A stretch of 64,000 nucleotides of DNA from Methylobacter sp. (lineage in GTDB: Bacteria; Pseudomonadota; Gammaproteobacteria; Methylococcales; Methylomonadaceae): positions 21,825-85,824 of the forward strand of contig NZ_SCTW01000118.1 in assembly GCF_004322395.1 (NCBI RefSeq), in the 5' to 3' direction. The notes beneath the pieces are model-generated. The model saw only the letters and a program-made list of their open reading frames with translations, was not told the origin of the DNA and did no database searches. Of the stretch, positions 9,599 through 18,628 are shown piece by piece (within the stretch, counting starts at the first letter, position 1; every line of letters begins with the position of its first letter). Position numbers and translations under genes: made by a program.

Positions 9599-10324
9599 GG
9601 TGCGTCCGCCATCGACGGTCAGTATTTGGCCAGTCATGTAATTGGCGTCCTTAACCAAAAAAAGTACTGTCTTGGCAATATCAGCAGGCTCTCCGCTACG
9701 CTTTAAAGCCACCCGTTGCAGGATTTCCAGATTGGCCGACTCGGATGAATTCTCAGGCCAGAGTATCGCCCCCGGAGCCACTCCGTTCACTCTGACCGCT
9801 GGCCCCAGCTCCTTGGCTAAAACCTTGGTCATCGCAGCTAATCCGGCTTTTGCAATGCTGTATACGGGGTAACCTCTGAGCCCGCGTTCGGCATGGATAT
9901 CGACAATATTGACGATGCAGCCTTTGTTGTCAGTTAATGTTTTGGTTAAGGCTTGCGCCAGAAAAAACGGTGCTTTTAAATTGCTGCCCAATAACTCGTC
10001 CCACTGCCGTTCGGTCACGCTGGGTACGGCCGTAGGATAGAAAGATGAGGCATTATTCACCAGCACATCTATGCCGCCCCAAGCCATACAGGCTTCCTTG
10101 GCAACAGCTTCAAGCTCAGCCATGTTCAGTAAATCGGCCTGCATGATTTTGGCTGAGTCGGGACGCTGTTGGTTCAGCTCATCGCAAAGCTGTTGCGCCT
10201 CTGCCGCTGAAGACCGGTAATGCAAAAAAATATTACAGCCTTCGCTATGCAGCAGCCGCGCACAAGCCGCGCCTATGCGTTTGGCGGCGCCGGTAATCAA
10301 TACATTTTTTAAATGATCGTTCAT
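9587..10324 (-). CDS. Pteridine reductase-like short-chain dehydrogenase
   Basis: An SDR with TGAAKRIGAACAR near residue 10, NNASSFYPTAV, catalytic YSIAKAGLAAMTK and a C-terminal TGQILTVDGGRTL. The Arg in TGX3RXG is typical of NADPH-dependent pteridine reductases (PTR1/FolM type) rather than ordinary SDRs with TGXXXGIG, so reduction of dihydropterin or dihydrofolate is likely. Its position tail-to-tail with folB-folK supports this. I chose the ATG start; a TTG four codons earlier overlaps the pepN stop codon. It is last in the moaB-DUF423-pepN chain. Confidence 0.85.
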   Translation of the reverse strand: MNDHLKNVLITGAAKRIGAACARLLHSEGCNIFLHYRSSAAEAQQLCDELNQQRPDSAKIMQADLLNMAELEAVAKEACMAWGGIDVLVNNASSFYPTAVPSVTERQWDELLGSNLKAPFFLAQALTKTLTDNKGCIVNIVDIHAERGLRGYPVYSIAKAGLAAMTKVLAKELGPAVRVNGVAPGAILWPENSSESANLEILQRVALKRSGEPADIAKTVLFLVKDANYMTGQILTVDGGRTLFY

Positions 10325-10332
10325 TGATGGCT

Positions 10333-12996
10333 TCAATCTGCTTTGTAGATCAAGCTTTTACTTGCCACTTCGTACACATCTTTGGAAATCGCTTCGGTCG
10401 TTATAATGCGTTCCAGCTGTGCTTTTATCAGCGCCTGCCTGCCTTCGTCGAATCTGCGCCATGAGGTTAACGCGCCGACCATCCGTGAAGCAACTTGCGG
10501 ATTCAACGTGTTCAGTGCGATAACTTGGTCGGCGAGAAATTGATAGCCTTGCCCATTGGCTACATGAAAATGCAGCGGATTGGACTGGCTGAACGCGCCA
10601 ATTAATGACCTGACGCGGTTTGGATTTCTTAAATCGAATGCAGGATGCTGCATTAGCGCCTGTACGGTCGCAAAGGTATCGGGCATGCTGCTGGTGGCTT
10701 GCAGCGCAAACCATTTATCTATAACCAGTGCTTCCGTTTTCCATTGATAATAAAAGCTGTCCAGGCACTTTTGTTTGGCTGGATGCGGGTTGTTGATAAT
10801 AACCGTTAACGCCGCCATTTGATCGGTCATGTTTTTTGCGTGGTTAAATTGCTGCTCCGACAATTGGCGAATGTAAGTGTTTTCCAGTTTACTTAAATAA
10901 CTTAAACAAGTGTTCTTGATGCGTCTGCGGCCTATTGCGCCGGAGTCGAACTTCCCGGATTCATCCCGGTGATTAGTTTGATATAAAGCCTGAAACTGTG
11001 TTTGTAATTGTTCGGCTAAAGTCAGAATGACAAACTCGCGGGCAGCATGGATAGCTTCTACGTCTACAACTTCCATTTGTTCGGCCAGATAAGTTTCCGA
11101 GGGCAGGCTTAATAGCAATGAAAAATACGACAAGTCATCCCACGGTTGCTCCAACACCTGCTTAAAGGCATTAACCATGATGGGATTGACGTGCATGCCC
11201 TTGCCATTTTGTATATCGGCAATCAGTCCGTTAATGATTTTTCCTGCCAATTGTTGTCCGGCTTCCCAGCGATTAAACGTGTCGCTGTCGTGGCTTAATA
11301 GAAACGCAAGCTCATCCAAGCTACGCTCCATCACCAGCTTAACCGGCGCCGAAAAACCTCTCAAGATAGAAGTCGCCGGCTGTTCGGCTAAATTCTCGAA
11401 GATAAAAGTCTGTTCAGGTTCAGTGAGTTGCAGAATAACTTCACCGCGTGCTTGATCGCGGTCATGTAGCTTGCAAGGCGCGACGGATCCGTCTTTATTG
11501 AGCAAACCCACAGTTACCGGAATATGTAGCGGTTCTTTAACTTCTTGTCCAGGCGTCGGAGGGCAGCTTTGGCTTATGTTTAACGTCAGGGTTTGCGCGG
11601 ATGGGTCATAGTGCTGTTGAACGGTTAATACCGGTGTTCCGGCCTGGGCATACCAACGGCGAAATTGAGTCAGATCGATATTGTTGGCAGCTTCCATCGC
11701 GCTGACAAAATCATCGCACGTCACTGCTTGCCCGTCGTGACGTTCGAAATATAAATCGCTGCCTTTGCGAAAGCCTTCCGCGCCAACCAAGGTGTGAATC
11801 ATGCGCACTACTTCGGCGCCTTTTTCATACACGGTCATAGTGTAAAAATTGTTGATTTCTATATAAGCGTCAGGGCGTATCGGATGCGCAAGAGGGCCTG
11901 CATCTTCGGGAAACTGGCGGGTACGTAGCGCATTGACATCTTCGATGCGTTTTACGGCCTTGGAGGTGCGGTCGCCGGTAAATTCCTGATCGCGAAATAC
12001 TGTAAAACCTTCTTTCAGGCTGAGCTGGAACCAGTCCCGGCAAGTGATGCGGTTGCCGGTCCAGTTATGGAAGTACTCATGGCCGATCACGGCTTCGATC
12101 GATTCATAATCCGAGTCGGTTGCGGTATCGGGCCGCGCCAGCACGAATTTGGTATTAAATACGTTAAGCCCTTTGTTTTCCATTGCGCCCATATTGAAAT
12201 GGCCCACCGCAACGATCATATATAAATCCAGATCGTATTCGCGGCCGTACACCTGTTCATCCCAAAGCATGGCGTTTTTCAGCGACTGCATCGCATGGCT
12301 GCATTTATCCATATCGTGCCTTTCGACAAAGATTTGCAGATCAATGTCACGGCCGGATTGCGTAGTAAAGCGATCCGCTATACATTCGAGTTGTCCTGCA
12401 ACCAGCGCGAACAGATAGCACGGCTTGTTGAACGGGTCTTCCCAAGTCACCCAATGGCGATTGTCAGGCAACTCCCCTTCAGCGATTTTGTTGCCGTTGG
12501 ATAATAAAATCGGATAGCGGTCTTTATCGCCGACCAATGTCGTGGTGAACAGGGTCATCACGTCGGGGCGGTCCAGAAAATAGGTGATTTTCCTGAAGCC
12601 TTCCGCCTCGCATTGGGTGCACAGCATGCCGTTGGAAAGATATAGTCCTTCTAAAGCGGTGTTGGCTTTCGGGTTGATCGTGTTTTCGATGGTCAGCACA
12701 AAACGTTGCTGCTGCGGAACTTGATTAATGATTAATGCATCCTGGGTTTGCAGGTATTGATCTTTAGTTAAGTCATTGCCGTTATCCAAGTTAACACGGA
12801 TAAGTTTCAGGTTTTCACCCGATAAAATCAGTGACGTATCGCGAGACTGGCTGGCAGGGTTGCGGCTCAGGGTGAGTCGGGAACTAACCAAGGTGTTTTC
12901 ATCGTCCAGCGTAAAATTTAAAGTAACGCTGTGAATCAGGTATTCCGGGGCGGTGTAGTCTTTTAGATAGGTGGTTTGTGGATTAGAGTCGCGCAT
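10333..12996 (-). CDS. pepN: Aminopeptidase N (M1 metallopeptidase)
   Basis: Cytosolic zinc aminopeptidase that trims peptides after proteasome-like degradation. The 887-residue protein has family length. It shows the substrate-anchoring GAMENKGLNVFN near residue 265, the zinc motif HEYFHNWTGNRIT (HEXXH) near residue 300 followed by LKEGFTVFRDQEF with the third ligand Glu, and the long helical C-terminal domain. It overlaps the DUF423 gene upstream by one base and sits next to the reductase gene, suggesting one transcript. Confidence 0.97.
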   Translation of the reverse strand: MRDSNPQTTYLKDYTAPEYLIHSVTLNFTLDDENTLVSSRLTLSRNPASQSRDTSLILSGENLKLIRVNLDNGNDLTKDQYLQTQDALIINQVPQQQRFVLTIENTINPKANTALEGLYLSNGMLCTQCEAEGFRKITYFLDRPDVMTLFTTTLVGDKDRYPILLSNGNKIAEGELPDNRHWVTWEDPFNKPCYLFALVAGQLECIADRFTTQSGRDIDLQIFVERHDMDKCSHAMQSLKNAMLWDEQVYGREYDLDLYMIVAVGHFNMGAMENKGLNVFNTKFVLARPDTATDSDYESIEAVIGHEYFHNWTGNRITCRDWFQLSLKEGFTVFRDQEFTGDRTSKAVKRIEDVNALRTRQFPEDAGPLAHPIRPDAYIEINNFYTMTVYEKGAEVVRMIHTLVGAEGFRKGSDLYFERHDGQAVTCDDFVSAMEAANNIDLTQFRRWYAQAGTPVLTVQQHYDPSAQTLTLNISQSCPPTPGQEVKEPLHIPVTVGLLNKDGSVAPCKLHDRDQARGEVILQLTEPEQTFIFENLAEQPATSILRGFSAPVKLVMERSLDELAFLLSHDSDTFNRWEAGQQLAGKIINGLIADIQNGKGMHVNPIMVNAFKQVLEQPWDDLSYFSLLLSLPSETYLAEQMEVVDVEAIHAAREFVILTLAEQLQTQFQALYQTNHRDESGKFDSGAIGRRRIKNTCLSYLSKLENTYIRQLSEQQFNHAKNMTDQMAALTVIINNPHPAKQKCLDSFYYQWKTEALVIDKWFALQATSSMPDTFATVQALMQHPAFDLRNPNRVRSLIGAFSQSNPLHFHVANGQGYQFLADQVIALNTLNPQVASRMVGALTSWRRFDEGRQALIKAQLERIITTEAISKDVYEVASKSLIYKAD

Positions 12997-13403
12997 TATT
13001 TATACCTGCTATTGTGATCGGAAGATCTGATGTTTGGGGTGGCGAACAGTACGATTAATAACCAGGCTGTTAAAAAACAAACGCCGCCGAAGGGAGTGAT
13101 CATGCCTAGCCAGGTATGATTGAGTAATGCCAGGGCATACAAGCTGCCGGAAAACAGTAAGATGCCCGCGAACATCAACCACCCTGCCCAATGCACTAAT
13201 TTGGAATTAGGCGCTTGCTGCCGGATCAGGGCAATGCCTATCAGTCCCAGTGCATGCCACATTTGATAAGTCACGCCGGTTTGGTAGATCGTTAACATTT
13301 CCGGGCTGATGATCGTCTTTAAGCCGTGAGCGCCAAATGCGCCCATGCCGACACCGATCAATGCGCTTAACGCGCCGAGCAATAAAAAAATCGAGTTCAT
13401 CAT
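12996..13403 (-). CDS. DUF423 family small membrane protein
   Basis: A 135-residue protein with four hydrophobic segments; the N-terminal LLGALSALIGVGMGAFGAHG and the YQTGVTYQMWHALGLIGIAL segment are the DUF423 (YgdD-like) signature. It is an inner-membrane protein of unknown role. It is coupled on both sides: its start overlaps the moaB stop by four bases and its stop overlaps the pepN start by one. Confidence 0.9.
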   Translation of the reverse strand: MMNSIFLLLGALSALIGVGMGAFGAHGLKTIISPEMLTIYQTGVTYQMWHALGLIGIALIRQQAPNSKLVHWAGWLMFAGILLFSGSLYALALLNHTWLGMITPFGGVCFLTAWLLIVLFATPNIRSSDHNSRYK

Positions 13404-13921
13404 TTCTCCATTAGTCTGGGCATGAGTTGCACCAGATTACAGGGTCGGGTGCGATGATCGAGCTGCTCCTTGATCAGTGTGTCCCATGCGGTACGGCAGG
13501 CTCCCGATGAGCCGGGCAGGCAAAATATATAGGTCGCATTGGCGACCCCGGCAATTGCTCTGGACTGGATGGTTGAGGTTTTAATGTCCTGATAGGAAAG
13601 CATTCTGAAGACCTCGCCAAAACCGTCCAGCATCTTGTCCAGCAACGGAGCAACCGCTTCAGGCGTACCATCCCTGCCGGTTATGCCGGTGCCGCCGGTG
13701 GTAATGATGGCATTAACATTGTCTGCGGCAATCCAGTTTGAAACAGCGGCCCTGATTTGGTAAATATTGTCAGGCACTATTTTTTTTTCGATAACCTGAT
13801 GCCCTGCATCGGTTACGCGTTCAACCAGCGTTTTGCCAGATATATCATCGGCATCGGTGCGGCTGTCGGAAACAACTAGTATCGCTATATTTAAGGGGAT
13901 GAAATTTCTATCTGTAGTCAT
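13400..13921 (-). CDS. moaB: Molybdenum cofactor biosynthesis protein B
   Basis: MoaB/MogA-fold protein that adenylylates molybdopterin or assists that step. It has IAILVVSDSRT near the N-terminus, the nucleotide-binding ITTGGTGITGRDGTPEAV near residue 75 and IFCLPGSSGACRTAWD near residue 134. I start at MTTDRNF. An upstream in-frame start adds eight residues but lies in a palindromic repeat, so it is unlikely to be native. Ribosome binding site is weak. First gene of the overlapping moaB-DUF423-pepN-reductase chain. Confidence 0.92.
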   Translation of the reverse strand: MTTDRNFIPLNIAILVVSDSRTDADDISGKTLVERVTDAGHQVIEKKIVPDNIYQIRAAVSNWIAADNVNAIITTGGTGITGRDGTPEAVAPLLDKMLDGFGEVFRMLSYQDIKTSTIQSRAIAGVANATYIFCLPGSSGACRTAWDTLIKEQLDHRTRPCNLVQLMPRLMEK

Positions 13922-13930
13922 GTTTTTAAT

Positions 13931-14009
13931 AAAGGCGAAAGGCAAAAGGCGAAAGGCGAAGGTGCAAGATTCGAAAGCATGCGTCTTTCGCCTTTTGCCT
14001 TTCGCCTTT
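13931..14009. repeat. Perfect 25-bp inverted repeat (GGCGAAAGGC family)
   Basis: Arms at 13931-13955 and 13985-14009 are exact reverse complements built from GGCGAAAGGC-type units, with a 29-base loop. It fills the gap between moaB and degQ. An imperfect copy lies at 17508-17585. Confidence 0.9.
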
Positions 14010-14016
14010 CATCTGA

Positions 14017-15381
14017 TCACTTTAACACAACAAAGAAGCCTTCCTGTCCTCGCTGAATGTTAATGAGTAGAGGGCCATTCGGATCAACCACCTGCTTTAA
14101 TTCCTCAAGATTGTGAACGCGATAGCGATTTGCGGACACGATAACGTCGCCAGGCCGCAAGCCTGCGCGCCATACCCCGGACGCCGTGTCGATCTTTTCA
14201 AATAAGACGCCTTCAACCTGGCCTTTTAGCGTCGTGCTTAATTGCGCGCCTTGTAACGAGCGATGTAGCTGATTCCCTGCCAGTCTCGGTAACTCCTGTT
14301 TGCCGATTGTGGCGGTAACCTGTTTTTTCTCGCTGCCGCGGAAATATTCCAGATCAACTTTGTCACCAATTTGCATCATGCCGATGATATTGCGTATGTC
14401 ATGGCTGTTTTTAATGGGACGTCCATTGGCTGAAACAATAATGTCACCCGGTTCCAACCCGGCTTTTGCTGCGGGTGAGTTGCTTTCAATCCTACTGATC
14501 GCAGCGCCTTGGATATTTTTTAAATTAAAGGCCTTAACCAACTCAGGTGTCAGATCCTGCGTGGTTACGCCCAATAAGCCGCGCCGAACCTCTCCGTGCT
14601 TGACCAGCGATTCCTTGATGGTCATGACCATATTGGAGGGTATAGCAAAACCGATGCCGACGTTACCACCGGTGGGAGCAAGAATTGCGGTATTCATGCC
14701 GACAAGCTCGCCGCGCAGGTTGACCAGCGCGCCCCCTGAATTGCCGGGATTGATCGATGCATCGGTCTGGATAAAATCTTCGTAGCCTTCTATGCCGAGG
14801 CCGGAACGGCCCAAGGCGCTGACTATGCCTGATGTCACGGTTTGCCCCAAGCCGAACGGATTGCCGATCGCGACAACAAAATCGCCGACTTTCAGTTGGC
14901 TGGAATCTGCAATCGGAATCATAGTCAAGTTATCGACAGGGATCTGAATAATGGCAACATCGGCTTCAGGATCGGTACCGACTAATTTAGCGGCAAGCTG
15001 GCGGCCATCATTTAAGGTTACTGTGATGGTGTCCGCTTTATCGATAACATGGTTGTTGGTTAGCACCAGACCCTGTTTGCTGTCGATAATAACGCCGGAG
15101 CCCAAACTATTTCTTTGTTGCCGCCGCAGTTGCTGGTCGGGTATGTTAAAAAACTGGCGAAAAACCGGATCCTGCATTAGTGGATTTTCACTAACCGTGA
15201 TATTGGTCGAGGTTGATATGTTGACCACCGCAGGCATGCTGCGCTCAAGCATCGGAGCTAAAGACGGTAGCGCTTGTCCCTCTACGTAAGGCGGTAAACC
15301 TGCTTGTACAGGCAAGACTATACAAAAATAAACGGGTAAAAAAGTTAAAAATAACAGCCGTTTTATTGGTTTAATGTTCAT
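14017..15381 (-). CDS. degQ: Periplasmic Do-type serine protease (DegQ/DegP/MucD family)
   Basis: Trypsin-like protease and chaperone for periplasmic quality control. Order: signal peptide (KRLLFLTFLPVYFCIVLPVQA), protease domain with catalytic His in LTNNHVID, Asp in EADVAIIQI and Ser in INPGNSGGALVN, then two PDZ domains (RRGLLGVTTQDL... and LEPGDIIVSANGR; second with LRPGDVIVSANRYRV). The start chosen gives a clean signal peptide. ATG codons two triplets (15387) and nine triplets (15408) upstream are alternatives. It is divergent from the cyclic-nucleotide/rhodanese gene. Confidence 0.95.
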   Translation of the reverse strand: MNIKPIKRLLFLTFLPVYFCIVLPVQAGLPPYVEGQALPSLAPMLERSMPAVVNISTSTNITVSENPLMQDPVFRQFFNIPDQQLRRQQRNSLGSGVIIDSKQGLVLTNNHVIDKADTITVTLNDGRQLAAKLVGTDPEADVAIIQIPVDNLTMIPIADSSQLKVGDFVVAIGNPFGLGQTVTSGIVSALGRSGLGIEGYEDFIQTDASINPGNSGGALVNLRGELVGMNTAILAPTGGNVGIGFAIPSNMVMTIKESLVKHGEVRRGLLGVTTQDLTPELVKAFNLKNIQGAAISRIESNSPAAKAGLEPGDIIVSANGRPIKNSHDIRNIIGMMQIGDKVDLEYFRGSEKKQVTATIGKQELPRLAGNQLHRSLQGAQLSTTLKGQVEGVLFEKIDTASGVWRAGLRPGDVIVSANRYRVHNLEELKQVVDPNGPLLINIQRGQEGFFVVLK

Positions 15382-15518
15382 CATCATTTTCCCGTGTTTG
15401 TGAAACATGTCTAATCCGCGATATATGTATAAAAATGTTTAATACAAGGTGTGCTAAAGTAGATTTTTTTTGACAATCAATGCTGTCATTTAGCTGTTAT
15501 CTTGCTTAGAATATTTAA

Positions 15519-16865
15519 ATGGCCGTAGATGTCAATTCTGAAGATGGACTGATTATTCGCAAGCTGATCCCGCTCGCAACGTTGCCGAGCGCTCGATTCA
15601 ATGCTTTATGCGCTGAAATGGCTGTTGAAGAAATACAAGATGGTTTTTTGTTTGAAAAAGGCGACGTAAACCCCCAGCTTGTTTATCTGATAAGCGGAGA
15701 GGTTACTCTTCAGGCGGCTGGGCTGGTTGTTGAAGTTATTACTGCAGGCAGCGATTCGGCCAAGTTTGCGCTGGCGCACCAGATTCCCAGAAAGATTGAT
15801 GCGGTCGCGAACGGAAAAGTGCGTTTTTTGCGGCTAAATGCTGATATTGTTAAAAATTCCCCACCTTTTATTGATAAAGAAGAGGACAACAGTTACATGG
15901 TCATTGACGAGACTGAAAGCGATCCAGATGACTGGATGACAGCATTATTGAGGTCGCCTGTTTTTCAACGTCTCCCTCCCGCCAATTTGCAAAAAATCTT
16001 AATGGGTTTGGAGGTCGTTCATTTCAATAAGGGCGAAACCATACTCGAACAGGGCAGTGCAGGTGATTATTATTATCTGATTAAAAACGGTCAATGCCTA
16101 TTAACGCGTAAGCCATCGCCCAATGCAAAAGAAATTAAATTAGCCCAGCTGACCAATGGAGATACCTTTGGCGAAGATGCATTGCTTTCCGGTGCGCCCA
16201 GAAACGTAACCATTACAGCACTGACGGATATCTCTTTATTACGTTTAGACAAAAAACAATTTGTATCTTTAATAAAAGAGCCTTCTTTAAAGTTTGTTGA
16301 TTATGAGGGAATGCAGGAGGCGGCAAGAAAAGGGGCGGTTTTGCTGGATGTTCGTTCGCAAGATGACTATGAAAGCCAGCATCTTGAGGGGAGTATCAAT
16401 GCACCATTTTTCTCTTTAAGAATGCAACTTAAGACATTTAGCTCTGAAAAGCCTGTCATTGTTGTTTGTCAGGATGGTAAAACCAGCGAAGCAGCCGCAT
16501 TTTTGTTGCTCAAGAATAAAATTGAGGCGATGATTTTAAGAGGCGGGATGGCAAGTCTTGCGCCTGCTGCGGAGCAGGAAATTGACGCTCCTCTTTCAGC
16601 TGATGATCGTCCGGAAAGTTTTCCTCAGGATGGCGATCTGAAACAGCCTGCCGATAATTCGTCAAATGCCTCTAACATCATTTTGGAAGATCAAATTAGA
16701 GTTCTTAAATTGGAAAATGAAGCGCTCAAGAATGCCAACCAACAGCTCAGTGAACAATGCAAAAACCTGGAGTTTGACAAGGAAAATGCTGAGAAGCAAT
16801 GCCGAATACTGCATAAGCAGATGGAGAAGCTAACTCAGGTTTTGGATAAGCTAAAAGGAGGGTGA
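15519..16865 (+). CDS. Cyclic nucleotide-binding and rhodanese domain protein with coiled-coil tail
   Basis: A 448-residue cytosolic protein with four parts. There is a degenerate cNMP-binding-like beta-roll (about 15-115), then a second, better conserved cNMP fold (about 145-255) with FGEDALLSGAPRNVTI, which keeps the Glu and Arg of the phosphate cassette. A rhodanese domain follows (about 258-350) with VLLDVRSQDDYESQHLEGSI and an active-site loop VVVCQDGKTS with Cys. Last come an acidic linker and a coiled coil (about 395-446). A redox/sulfur-related sensor responding to a nucleotide is plausible, but no partner is adjacent. A TTGACA box lies at 15470-15475 upstream. Confidence 0.88.
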   Translation: MAVDVNSEDGLIIRKLIPLATLPSARFNALCAEMAVEEIQDGFLFEKGDVNPQLVYLISGEVTLQAAGLVVEVITAGSDSAKFALAHQIPRKIDAVANGKVRFLRLNADIVKNSPPFIDKEEDNSYMVIDETESDPDDWMTALLRSPVFQRLPPANLQKILMGLEVVHFNKGETILEQGSAGDYYYLIKNGQCLLTRKPSPNAKEIKLAQLTNGDTFGEDALLSGAPRNVTITALTDISLLRLDKKQFVSLIKEPSLKFVDYEGMQEAARKGAVLLDVRSQDDYESQHLEGSINAPFFSLRMQLKTFSSEKPVIVVCQDGKTSEAAAFLLLKNKIEAMILRGGMASLAPAAEQEIDAPLSADDRPESFPQDGDLKQPADNSSNASNIILEDQIRVLKLENEALKNANQQLSEQCKNLEFDKENAEKQCRILHKQMEKLTQVLDKLKGG

Positions 16866-16916
16866 AACAGGATAGGCGGTTTGCCCTCTAAATATATTTT
16901 AAAGAGAGCGGCAGCG

Positions 16917-16952
16917 TAACCCGGAACAGTCAAAGATGAAGATGCCGGGTTA
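16917..16952. repeat. Short inverted repeat between convergent genes
   Basis: Exact 8-bp arms TAACCCGG and CCGGGTTA enclose a 20-base loop between the cNMP/rhodanese gene and rpmG. No T-run follows, so it may be a structural repeat and not a terminator. Confidence 0.5.
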
Positions 16953-17013
16953 GGATGCGTTCGGTTTTTACTGATGGAGCTTTTGCCGAAAAGAAATTTT
17001 TGAACTCAAATAA

Positions 17014-17169
17014 TTATTTGATTTTTGCTTCTTTGTAAATAACGTGTTTACGAACAACAGGATCAAATTTTTTGATCTCCATTTTTTCGGGCATAGTCCG
17101 TTTATTTTTGGTTGTTGTATAAAAATGTCCGGTTCCTTCGGTCGAAATCAATTTAATTTTATCGCGCAT
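17014..17169 (-). CDS. rpmG: 50S ribosomal protein L33
   Basis: A 51-residue ribosomal protein, readable as [20 protein letters not shown], then [20 protein letters not shown] and [11 protein letters not shown]. This is the L33 signature. It lacks the zinc-binding cysteines, so it is the C-minus, zinc-independent form. It begins 12 bases below the rpmB stop, giving the usual rpmB-rpmG operon. Confidence 0.96.
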   Translation of the reverse strand: MRDKIKLISTEGTGHFYTTTKNKRTMPEKMEIKKFDPVVRKHVIYKEAKIK

Positions 17170-17181
17170 TTTTTTATCCTC

Positions 17182-17418
17182 TTAAGAGTTATCGCCGGAT
17201 TTACGTAAATCGGCAAGAACGGCATCGATGCCTCTCTTGTCAATGATACGCATGCCTTTAGTGGAAATTCTGAGGCGAACCCAACGGTTTTCGCTTTCTA
17301 CCCAGAATCTGTGGTGTTGCAAATTTGGACAAAAGCGTCTTTTAGTTTTGTTGTTGGCGTGTGAAACGTTGTTACCTGTAACCGGGCGCTTGCCTGTTAC
17401 TTGACATACTCTGGACAT
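17182..17418 (-). CDS. rpmB: 50S ribosomal protein L28
   Basis: A 78-residue protein with the L28 pattern: [20 protein letters not shown], then [20 protein letters not shown] and [18 protein letters not shown]. Length matches E. coli (78). It is cotranscribed with rpmG and placed just upstream of it. Confidence 0.97.
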   Translation of the reverse strand: MSRVCQVTGKRPVTGNNVSHANNKTKRRFCPNLQHHRFWVESENRWVRLRISTKGMRIIDKRGIDAVLADLRKSGDNS

Positions 17419-17507
17419 GATTAACCCCTAATGCGTGTCTAAATTCAAAAGTTAGCCGAGCTTTATACCAAAAAATCTTTTCAAGGTAAATAACAATCTA
17501 TAAAATA

Positions 17508-17585
17508 AGGCGAAAGGTGAAGGACGAAAGGCAAAAGGCGCAATGGGTTTTTACCCTTTCGCCCTTTGTCTTTCGCCTTTCGTCT
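17508..17585. repeat. Imperfect inverted repeat, GGCGAAAGGC family
   Basis: AGGCGAAAGGTGAAGGACG units on the left face CTTTCGCCTTTCGTC on the right with a TTTTTACC loop. It is a second, decayed copy of the 13931-14009 element, placed between divergent rpmB and gshB. Confidence 0.8.
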
Positions 17586-17608
17586 AACATATTTATCAGG
17601 AAAAAATA

Positions 17609-18628
17609 ATGCCCATTAAGCTCGGCATGGTCATGGACTCCATTGATCATATCAACATAAAAAAAGACACCAGTTTTGCAATGTTACTTGAAGCTCAGGC
17701 CAGAGGCTGGGAATTGCATTATATGGAACTTAACGATTTATTCCTGAGAAACGGCAGGGCTTATGCCAGAACGCGGACGATTCAAGTTCAGCGGAATGAA
17801 AAAAGCTGGTACGAGTTTACCGCTGAGCAGGATATTTCGTTGGACGAGCTGGATGTGATCATGATGCGTAAGGATCCTCCTTTCGACCAGGAATATATTT
17901 ATGCAACCTATTTGCTGGAACGCGCCGAGAGCATGGGGGTTTATGTCATCAACAAACCGCAGTCATTGCGGGATGCCAATGAAAAGCTTTTTACCGCGTG
18001 GTTTCCGCAATGCTGCGCAGAAACTTTGGTCGCCAGAGAGCCAGCCAGAATCAGGGACTTCTTGCTGGAGCAGGGCGAGATCATTTTAAAACCACTGGAT
18101 GGCATGGGCGGCACCTCTATTTTTCATTTGCGTCAGGGCGATCCGAACCTTAGCGTGATCCTGGAAACCATGACTCAGTACAACAGCCGCTATGTGATGG
18201 CGCAAAAATACCTTCCGCAAATTGTCGACGGCGATAAACGCATATTGCTGGTTAACGGCGAGGTCATACCGTTCGCTCTGGCGCGCATCCCTGCCCAAGG
18301 TGAAACCCGTGGCAATTTGGCGGCGGGCGGACGGGCGGAAGGTCGGCCCTTAACCGAGCGGGATCGCTGGATTGCTAATCAAGTTGGGCCGACATTACGG
18401 GACAAAGGTCTGATTTTTGTCGGGATCGATGTGATTGGCGATACACTGACCGAGATTAATGTTACCAGCCCTACTTGCGTACAGGAATTGGATCGTCAGT
18501 TTGGCTTGAATATTTGCGGTCAGCTCATGGATCATATCGAAACGACCCTGAGCCGCACCTGCTCCAGGCAGGTGCGCGGCACACACACCATCCATGGCGA
18601 TAATGAAAACACATCAGGTAATGTTTGA
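17609..18628 (+). CDS. gshB: Glutathione synthetase
   Basis: ATP-grasp ligase joining gamma-glutamylcysteine and glycine. It starts MPIKLGMVMDSIDHINIKKD and has the ATP-grasp segment IILKPLDGMGGTSIFHL near residue 152, KRILLVNGEVIPFALARIP near residue 210, and TEINVTSPTCVQELDR near residue 280. At 339 residues it is over 20 longer than E. coli GshB (316). The extra C-terminal residues, from about 316, are encoded by a dispersed repeat that also occurs in pyrB. The gene then runs 35 bases into tonB. Confidence 0.95.
   Translation: MPIKLGMVMDSIDHINIKKDTSFAMLLEAQARGWELHYMELNDLFLRNGRAYARTRTIQVQRNEKSWYEFTAEQDISLDELDVIMMRKDPPFDQEYIYATYLLERAESMGVYVINKPQSLRDANEKLFTAWFPQCCAETLVAREPARIRDFLLEQGEIILKPLDGMGGTSIFHLRQGDPNLSVILETMTQYNSRYVMAQKYLPQIVDGDKRILLVNGEVIPFALARIPAQGETRGNLAAGGRAEGRPLTERDRWIANQVGPTLRDKGLIFVGIDVIGDTLTEINVTSPTCVQELDRQFGLNICGQLMDHIETTLSRTCSRQVRGTHTIHGDNENTSGNV
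18555..18601 (+). repeat. Dispersed repeat unit read through by gshB
   Basis: The unit begins with a CACCTGC/GCAGGTG hairpin and ends in ACACACCATCCATGGCGAT. The same two blocks occur in the same order at 22453-22500 in pyrB. It supplies the last residues of GshB and an ATG at 18594. Confidence 0.85.
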
